From assembly GCF_034376665.1 (NCBI RefSeq), contig NZ_JAXMJI010000051.1, forward strand, positions 1-27,350: DNA of 27,350 nt, written 5' to 3'. The stretch comes from Allopontixanthobacter sp034376665. Lineage in GTDB: Bacteria > Pseudomonadota > Alphaproteobacteria > Sphingomonadales > Sphingomonadaceae. The notes beneath the pieces are model-generated. The model saw only the letters and a list, made by a program, of their open reading frames with translations. It was not told the origin of the DNA and did no database searches. Positions 22,306-27,350 of the stretch are shown piece after piece (position 1 is the first letter of the stretch; each line of letters opens with the position of its first letter). A program made the translations under genes and the position numbers.

Positions 22306-23829
22306 GTGAATGATGCAGTTGCCGCGGTTTGGACGAAACTGGAGGCGAGCCCGCGCCGGACCCTGACCGAGCTGTTTTCTGCGAGTGACCGGCTGAAATT
22401 GCTGTCGGACCGCCTCGAATGGGGCGAGGAAGTGGACCAGGGCGGGATGCTGTGCGACTGGTCGAAAACGCACCTCGACGCGGAATTGCTCGGCCTGTTC
22501 GAGGAACTTGCCGCCGCTGCCGGTTTCGATGGCAAGCGCGAAGAATTGTTCGCCGGCACAAAAATCAACAACACCGAGGACCGCGCTGCCGAACATACGG
22601 CGCAGCGCGGCGTGGGTGAGGAAGCCTCGGTCGAAGAAGCGCAGGCACTGCATCTGCGGATGAAGATGCTGGTCGACGCCATTCACGAAGGCGCGCTGGG
22701 GCCGGTCAAGCATCTGATCCACATCGGCATCGGCGGATCGGCCCTCGGCCCCGCGCTGGCGGTGGACGCCCTATCCCGCGATCTTGCGCTGGTCGATGTC
22801 CATGTGGTGTCGAACATCGACGGGGTCGCGCTGGAAGCGGCGTTTGCCGCCTGCGATCCCGCGACAACGATGATCGCGATCGCGTCCAAGACATTCACCA
22901 CCATCGAAACCATGACCAATGCGCAAAGTGCGCTGAAATGGCTGCGCGATAGCGGCGTTTCCGATCCCGGCGGGCGGGTGGTGGCATTGACCGCCAATCC
23001 CGATGCGGCGGTCGAGTGGGGCGTCGACGAAACACGGGTACTGCCCTTTCCCGAAACGGTCGGGGGGCGGTATTCGCTGTGGTCCTCGATCGGCTTTCCG
23101 GTCGCGGTTTCGGTGGGCTGGGACGATTTCGCGCAGATGCTCACGGGCGCGGCGGCGGTCGATCGGCATTTTCGCGACACGGACGGAGCGGCCAATCTGC
23201 CACTGCGCGCGGCCTTTGCCGATCTCTATTACACCCAACTGCGCGGCTGCCAGACCCGCGCCGTATTTGCCTATGACGAGCGGCTCGGCCTGTTTCCCGA
23301 TTATCTCCAGCAATTGGAGATGGAGAGCAACGGCAAGTCCGTGACGGCCGAGGGCGAGCCGGTAACCCGCCCAACCGCGCCGATTACCTGGGGCGGAGTG
23401 GGGACCGATGCGCAGCACGCGGTGTTCCAGCTGCTTCACCAGGGCACCCATCTGATTCCGGTTGATTTCATCGCCAGCATCGCCCCGGGCGACGATCTTG
23501 ACCCGGCGCATCACCGCATCCTGCTGACCAACTGCTTCGCGCAAGGTGCTGCACTGATGGCCGGGCAGACGAGCGAGGATCCCGCCCGCAGTTTCGCCGG
23601 CGACCGGCCCAGCGCAACCTTCCTGTGCGACGATCTCGACGCGGCGACACTGGGCGCGCTGATTGCGTTCCACGAACACCGCACTTTCGCCAACGCCGTG
23701 TTGCTGGGGATCAATCCGTTCGACCAGTTCGGCGTCGAGCTAGGCAAGGCGATTGCGAAGAAGATCGAAGCTGGCGGTAACAAATTCGACGCCAGCACCG
23801 AAGCCCTGCTGGCTGCTGCGGGACTGTAA
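22306..23829 (+). CDS. pgi: Glucose-6-phosphate isomerase
   Basis: 507 residues; interconverts glucose 6-phosphate and fructose 6-phosphate. Landmarks: HIGIGGSALGPAL (sugar-phosphate loop), ASKTFTTIETMTNA, the PGI signature region VGGRYSLWSSIGFPVA, LQQLEMESNGKSV, GGVGTDAQHAVFQLLHQGT with the catalytic His, and the C-terminal NPFDQFGVELGK signature. The start is GTG at 22306, preceded by AAGGA with 7-nt spacing; the open frame extends to 22165 but that part is not family-like and overlaps the divergent lepB promoter region. The 161-nt gap to lepB must hold both promoters. Its product feeds the NADPH-producing pentose phosphate or Entner-Doudoroff routes, fitting gor downstream, but they are separate enough that co-regulation is only a guess. 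Confidence 0.96.
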   Translation: MNDAVAAVWTKLEASPRRTLTELFSASDRLKLLSDRLEWGEEVDQGGMLCDWSKTHLDAELLGLFEELAAAAGFDGKREELFAGTKINNTEDRAAEHTAQRGVGEEASVEEAQALHLRMKMLVDAIHEGALGPVKHLIHIGIGGSALGPALAVDALSRDLALVDVHVVSNIDGVALEAAFAACDPATTMIAIASKTFTTIETMTNAQSALKWLRDSGVSDPGGRVVALTANPDAAVEWGVDETRVLPFPETVGGRYSLWSSIGFPVAVSVGWDDFAQMLTGAAAVDRHFRDTDGAANLPLRAAFADLYYTQLRGCQTRAVFAYDERLGLFPDYLQQLEMESNGKSVTAEGEPVTRPTAPITWGGVGTDAQHAVFQLLHQGTHLIPVDFIASIAPGDDLDPAHHRILLTNCFAQGAALMAGQTSEDPARSFAGDRPSATFLCDDLDAATLGALIAFHEHRTFANAVLLGINPFDQFGVELGKAIAKKIEAGGNKFDASTEALLAAAGL

Positions 23830-23846
23830 TAGCGAAAGGTTGCTCA

Positions 23847-25193
23847 ATGCCCGAATACGATTACGACCTCTTCACGATCGGTGCCGGTTCCGGCGGGGTG
23901 CGCGCTTCGCGCGTGGCCGCTGCGCATGGCGCGAAGGTGGCGGTGGCGGAGGAGCATCAGGTCGGCGGGACCTGCGTCATTCGCGGCTGCGTGCCCAAGA
24001 AAATGTTGGTCTATGGCGCGCATTTTGCGGAAGATCTGGTGGATGCCAGAAACTTCGGCTGGGATATTGGCGAAACCAAATTCGACTGGGTCCGACTGCG
24101 CGATCATGTGCTGAAGGACGTCGCCCGGCTGAGCGGGCTGTATACCGAAACGCTCGAAAGTCACGATGTCGAGATTTTCCACGAGCGGGCCGAGATTACC
24201 GGCGATCACCAGATCACGCTGGCCAGCGGCAAGGTGGTGACCGCGAAATATATCCTGATCTCCACCGGCGCGCGCCCATCGCTGCTCGATTTTCCGGGCA
24301 GCGAACATGCCATTACCTCGAACGAGGCGTTCCATCTCGACGAATTGCCGAAGCGGGTGATCATCGCCGGCGGCGGGTATATCGCCAACGAATTCGCCGG
24401 CATTTTCAACGAATTCGGCAGCAAGGTCTGCATCGTCAACCGGTCGGATGTCCTGCTGCGCAGCTATGACGAGAGCTTGCGCGACCGGCTGCTGCAAATC
24501 AGCCTGACGAAGGGTATCGATTTCAAATTCCACACCAGTTTCAAGTCGATCGAGAAACAGGATGACGGCACACTGCTGGTCAAATTCGATGGCTGCGATG
24601 ATCAGGTGGTGGATCTGGTCATGTTCGCCACCGGACGCGACCCGAATATCGAGGGACTTGGGCTGGAGACCGTCGGCGTCGAGACGGGCAAGAAGGGAGA
24701 AATCGTGGTCGACGAATATTCGAAGACCAACGTCGATTACATCTATGCGGTGGGCGATGTAACCAACCGCGTCCAGCTTACGCCCGTCGCCATACGCGAG
24801 GGGCAGGCCTTCGCCGACACTGTGTTCAACAACGATCCCAGAACGATCGATTATGACTGCATTCCCAGCGCGGTGTTCAGCCATCCCCCGATTGCCGCAG
24901 TCGGCATGACCGAGGGCGAAGCCCGCAACAAATTGGGGTCCATCAAGGTCTATCAGTCGGATTTCCGGCCGATGAAAAACGTTGTCGCGGGCCGGAACGA
25001 GCGGGGCCTGTACAAGATGATTTGTGACGCGGAGACCGGCAGGATCGTGGGCATCCACATGATCGGTCCCGAAGCTCCGGAAATCATGCAGGGCGCAGCG
25101 GTGGCAGTGAAGGCCGGGCTGACCAAGGCCGATTTTGACGCGACCGTGGCAATTCATCCGACCATGGCGGAAGAGCTTGTCCTGATGAAGTAA
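23847..25193 (+). CDS. gor: Glutathione-disulfide reductase
   Basis: 448 residues; FAD-dependent homodimer that reduces glutathione disulfide with NADPH. FAD-binding GAGSGGVRASR, redox motif GTCVIRGCVPKK with Cys43/Cys48, NADPH-binding GGGYIANEFAGIF followed by the VNRSD segment, the second FAD motif YAVGDVTNRVQLTPVA, and the dimer-interface AIHPTMAEELV with the catalytic His-Pro-Thr. This combination separates it from lipoamide dehydrogenase and mercuric reductase. The NADPH-selecting segment reads VNRSDVLLRSYD, where the usual R-x5-R pair of Gor is present in part. The ATG at 23847 has AAAGG about 6 nt upstream and lies 17 nt after pgi, so the two are probably co-transcribed. Confidence 0.95.
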   Translation: MPEYDYDLFTIGAGSGGVRASRVAAAHGAKVAVAEEHQVGGTCVIRGCVPKKMLVYGAHFAEDLVDARNFGWDIGETKFDWVRLRDHVLKDVARLSGLYTETLESHDVEIFHERAEITGDHQITLASGKVVTAKYILISTGARPSLLDFPGSEHAITSNEAFHLDELPKRVIIAGGGYIANEFAGIFNEFGSKVCIVNRSDVLLRSYDESLRDRLLQISLTKGIDFKFHTSFKSIEKQDDGTLLVKFDGCDDQVVDLVMFATGRDPNIEGLGLETVGVETGKKGEIVVDEYSKTNVDYIYAVGDVTNRVQLTPVAIREGQAFADTVFNNDPRTIDYDCIPSAVFSHPPIAAVGMTEGEARNKLGSIKVYQSDFRPMKNVVAGRNERGLYKMICDAETGRIVGIHMIGPEAPEIMQGAAVAVKAGLTKADFDATVAIHPTMAEELVLMK

Positions 25194-25245
25194 GTTGCCG
25201 CCTGCAACCGTTGGTTCTACTGCCTCGCGGCAAGGGAGAAGCATC

Positions 25246-26274
25246 ATGGCGGGTACGGTCCTGGTCACCGGCGGAACAGGCTATATCGCAGGCGAGTTGA
25301 TCGACCAGTTGCTGGCGCGCGGCTGGAGCGTTCGCACGACGGTTCGCTCCAGGTCCAGAAGCGAAACCCGTCTGCACGCGCGTTGGCCAGGGGCGGGTGA
25401 CAGGATGCAAGTGTTCGAGGCCGATTTGTTGGCTGATGCCGGCTGGGCGGAGGCGAACGAGGGCTGCACCCATGTGGCCCACGTGGCCTCGCCATTCCCG
25501 CTGGCCGTCCCGAAGAACGAGGACGATCTGATCGTCCCGGCCCGCGAAGGCACTTTGCGCGCCCTCCGGTTTGCCCATGCGGCAGGGGTTGCGCGGTTCG
25601 TCCAGACGAGCTCCGCCGCGGCCAGGGCCTATGGCCAGCCGCCGGGCCGGACCCGCTTCGACGAGAGCGACTGGACCGATGTCGAGAACCCGGGGACGGC
25701 AGCCTATCCCAAATCCAAGACCATCGCCGAACGTGCAGCCCGCGATTGGACCGCCGAACACGCGCCGGAGATGGTGTTCTGCAGCATCAATCCGGTCGCC
25801 GTGCTCGGCCCGGTGCATGACGACGATCTGTCCACCTCGATCGAGTTCGTGAAAAAGGCGCTCGACGGGTCGATGCCGATGATTCCCGATGTCGGGGTCG
25901 GGATCGTCGATGTGCGCGATGTCGCCGCGCTTCATGTGCTGGCGCTGGAAGCTCCGGACGATCTGGTTCGGAATGAGCGGTTTGCCGCTTCCGGTCCGTT
26001 CGTCTGGCTTGCCGATATTGCCCGAATACTAAGGGAGCACCTGCCTCCGCTGCAGGCCCGCAAGGTGCCGACGCGGCGAATGCCTGATTTCCTGGTGCCG
26101 GTGCTGGCGCTGTTCATGCCGGAAATGCGCCAGCTGAAGTCGGAGATGGGCCGGGTCCGCGAAATCGATGCGGGCCACGCCATGAAAACCCTCGGCTGGA
26201 CGATGATCGACAGCGAGAAAACCATCCTCGATACGGCGCGAAGCCTGATCGATCAGCGAATTGTGAAACTGTAA
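25246..26274 (+). CDS. NAD(P)-dependent extended SDR, dihydroflavonol-4-reductase-like
   Basis: 342 residues from the ATG at 25246, which follows AAGGGAGAA; the frame opens at 25195 but that lead has no family features. TGGTGYIAGEL (residues 7-17) is the Rossmann glycine motif of extended SDRs, RTTVRSRSRSE suggests NADP preference, ASPFPLAVPKNEDDLIVPA and VQTSSAAA follow, and YPKSK is the catalytic Tyr-x3-Lys. These match bacterial aldehyde reductases grouped with dihydroflavonol reductases. The natural substrate is not predictable. It begins 52 nt after gor, and its stop shares bases with the next start (TAATG). Confidence 0.9.
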   Translation: MAGTVLVTGGTGYIAGELIDQLLARGWSVRTTVRSRSRSETRLHARWPGAGDRMQVFEADLLADAGWAEANEGCTHVAHVASPFPLAVPKNEDDLIVPAREGTLRALRFAHAAGVARFVQTSSAAARAYGQPPGRTRFDESDWTDVENPGTAAYPKSKTIAERAARDWTAEHAPEMVFCSINPVAVLGPVHDDDLSTSIEFVKKALDGSMPMIPDVGVGIVDVRDVAALHVLALEAPDDLVRNERFAASGPFVWLADIARILREHLPPLQARKVPTRRMPDFLVPVLALFMPEMRQLKSEMGRVREIDAGHAMKTLGWTMIDSEKTILDTARSLIDQRIVKL

Positions 26275-26996
26275 TGGACATCACGGGAAAGACGATCCTG
26301 CTGACCGGCGGCACGGCTGGCATCGGCGCGGCCATGGCGCGGCAACTGGCCGAGAAGGGCGCGAGTGTGATCGTGACCGGGCGTTCTGCCGAGGGTCTCG
26401 CCAGGGCACGAGAGCAGGGGTTCGAGGCGATTGCGGCCGACCTGTCCGGTCCCGGCGGTGCGCAGGCTATCCTGGAGGCCTTGGGGGATCGCCCGATCGA
26501 TATTCTGATCAACAATGCCGGGCAGGGTGTCGATCATGATTTCCGCGCTTCGCCGCCCGATATCGGCGCTGCGGATGACTGTATCTACGCCAATTTCAAC
26601 TCCCCCGTCCGGCTGATTGCCGCCCTGCTGCCGCGCTTGAAGCAGCGGCCGGAAGCGGCGATCGTCAACGTCACCAGCGGCCTTGCGATAGCGCCCAACA
26701 CCGGATCGGCGGTCTATTGCGCCACCAAGGCGGCCCTGCGCAGTTACACCCTCGCGCTCCGGGCGCAATTGTCGGGCTGTAATGTCCATGTCGTGGAAGC
26801 GCTGCCGCCGGTGGTGGCGACCCAGATGACGGCAGGGCGCGGCGGCATAAAGATGCCGGCTTCAGACTGCGCCGCGCAGATCATCCGTGCGATCGAGCGA
26901 AACGATCATGAAGCCAATGTCGGGATGGTCAAAGTACTGCGGACGGTGCATTCGCTCTCGCCGAAACTGGCTGGCAAGATCATGCTGCGTTTTTGA
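26274..26996 (+). CDS. Short-chain dehydrogenase/reductase, DltE-like
   Basis: 240 residues, classical SDR: TGGTAGIG (11-18), LINNAGQG, NVTSGLAIAP with the catalytic Ser, and YCATKAAL with the catalytic Tyr and Lys. GRSAEGL after beta-2 suggests NADP. The overall form resembles the DltE-type oxidoreductases often annotated in Proteobacteria without a known substrate. The ATG overlaps the preceding stop as TAATG, so the two reductases are translationally coupled and may act on related substrates. A 16-nt inverted repeat starts 5 nt after the stop. Confidence 0.9.
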   Translation: MDITGKTILLTGGTAGIGAAMARQLAEKGASVIVTGRSAEGLARAREQGFEAIAADLSGPGGAQAILEALGDRPIDILINNAGQGVDHDFRASPPDIGAADDCIYANFNSPVRLIAALLPRLKQRPEAAIVNVTSGLAIAPNTGSAVYCATKAALRSYTLALRAQLSGCNVHVVEALPPVVATQMTAGRGGIKMPASDCAAQIIRAIERNDHEANVGMVKVLRTVHSLSPKLAGKIMLRF

Positions 26997-27000
26997 CATC

Positions 27001-27016
27001 GTGCATTCCTATGCAC
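27001..27016. other. Inverted repeat after the SDR gene
   Basis: GTGCAT-TCCT-ATGCAC forms a 6-bp stem with a 4-nt loop, 5 nt after the stop. No T-run follows, so it is a weak terminator at best; an operator for the downstream gene is also possible. Confidence 0.3.
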
Positions 27017-27056
27017 TGGACTATGGCACTGGATCGAAACCCTGTTCGCCCCGCAC

Positions 27057-27086
27057 TTGACCCTACGGGTTGCGCGTGGCTAGGCA
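27057..27086 (+). promoter_or_regulatory. Candidate promoter of the carboxylase subunit gene
   Basis: TTGACC (27057-27062) and TAGGCA (27081-27086) are 18 nt apart, and the ATG at 27112 is preceded by GAGGGA. The -35 box is a good match to alphaproteobacterial housekeeping promoters; the -10 is weak. Confidence 0.35.
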
Positions 27087-27111
27087 CGGCCACGCAATTC
27101 GAGGGATCTGA

Positions 27112-27350
27112 ATGTCCGCCAATATCGCCGAAATGGAACGCCGCCGCCAAGCTGCCCGGATGGGCGGCGGGCAGAAGCGGATCGACGTGCTGCTCGACGA
27201 GGGCAGTTTCGAAGAACTCGACATGTATGTCGAGCACGACTGCGCCGATTTCGGCATGGCGGAGCAGAAAATCCCCGGTGACGGGGTGGTTACCGGCAGC
27301 GGCACTATCAACGGCCGGCTGGTCTATGTCTTCAGCCAGGATTTCACCGT
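27112..27350 (+). CDS. Acyl-CoA (propionyl-CoA) carboxylase beta subunit, 5' part only
   Basis: 79 codons are visible before the window ends. EMERRRQAARMGGGQKRID, then VLLDEGSFEELDMYVEHDC, then QKIPGDGVVTGSGTINGRL and VFSQDFT match the N-terminus of PccB-type biotin-dependent carboxyltransferases, which carboxylate propionyl-CoA to methylmalonyl-CoA with a PccA partner. The ATG at 27112 follows GAGGGA by six bases. Odd point: family members normally carry about 15 residues (of the type AQHAKGKLTARERIE) between the GGGQKRID and VLLDEGSFEE motifs; here these motifs are joined directly at 27186/27187, in frame. The catalytic crotonase-like domains lie beyond the window, so function cannot be judged. 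Confidence 0.9.
   Translation, partial: MSANIAEMERRRQAARMGGGQKRIDVLLDEGSFEELDMYVEHDCADFGMAEQKIPGDGVVTGSGTINGRLVYVFSQDFT

Noticed and set aside
21113..22561. Single long reading frame of 482 codons covering lepB and half of rnc
   Set aside because: The part before 22144 lacks signal-peptidase features and the part after the frameshift is out of frame with the conserved lepB ending and overlaps rnc, so it is an artefact of the missing base.
23844..25268. Open frame of 474 codons on the minus strand opposite gor
   Set aside because: The plus strand encodes an intact glutathione reductase with all motifs; the antisense frame has no recognisable features.

Overview
The window is about 27 kb of gene-dense, GC-rich DNA from an alphaproteobacterium, most likely order Sphingomonadales and close to Erythrobacter/Altererythrobacter. 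The best clues are a LOV-HTH protein that closely resembles the Erythrobacter litoralis blue-light regulator EL222, a Shemin-pathway 5-aminolevulinate synthase, the gene orders otsB-GH15-otsA and lepB-rnc-era, and REP-like hairpin repeats with an ATCCCAGC-GAAA-GCTGGGAT core. It reads as chromosome: no insertion sequence, phage, CRISPR or tRNA gene was found. No stretch over 300 bases lacks a gene.

Layout. (a) 1-4567: trehalose operon otsB (3' part only), a GH15 glucoamylase/trehalase-like hydrolase and otsA, joined by overlapping stop/start codons, followed by a tyrosine-phosphatase-family protein. (b) 4613-7507: thioredoxin reductase (+), then on the minus strand two tandem overlapping MAPEG membrane proteins and a serine/threonine dehydratase-like PLP enzyme. 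(c) 7558-11748: polyamine block with carboxy(nor)spermidine dehydrogenase, a VOC-domain protein, carboxy(nor)spermidine decarboxylase (nspC) and, behind its own promoter and a strongly folded leader, a type III ornithine decarboxylase. Together these give ornithine -> putrescine -> carboxyspermidine -> spermidine without S-adenosylmethionine. (d) 11766-13935, minus strand: hemA followed 31 nt later by the LOV-HTH photoreceptor gene, then an intrinsic terminator and a possible small RNA. (e) 14039-19572: murI (-), plsY, a REPIN-like repeat pair, dprA, topA and a small basic protein. (f) 19603-22144: a second REPIN-like pair, then lepB-rnc-era on the minus strand with ATGA overlaps; lepB carries an apparent one-base frameshift near its 3' end. 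(g) 22306-27350: pgi, gor, two dehydrogenases of the SDR superfamily overlapping by TAATG, and the start of an acyl-CoA carboxylase beta subunit that seems to lack about 15 conserved N-terminal residues.

Most genes are standard housekeeping genes. The observations most worth a second look are the structured leader that buries the ribosome-binding region of the ornithine decarboxylase, the VOC gene embedded in the carboxyspermidine operon, the hemA/LOV-HTH pairing, the hairpin with a CCUCC loop next to a terminator (possible anti-Shine-Dalgarno sRNA), the REPIN pairs with compensatory base changes, and the two sequence lesions (lepB, pccB-like). All functional statements come from reading motifs and recalled family features; no database search was run.
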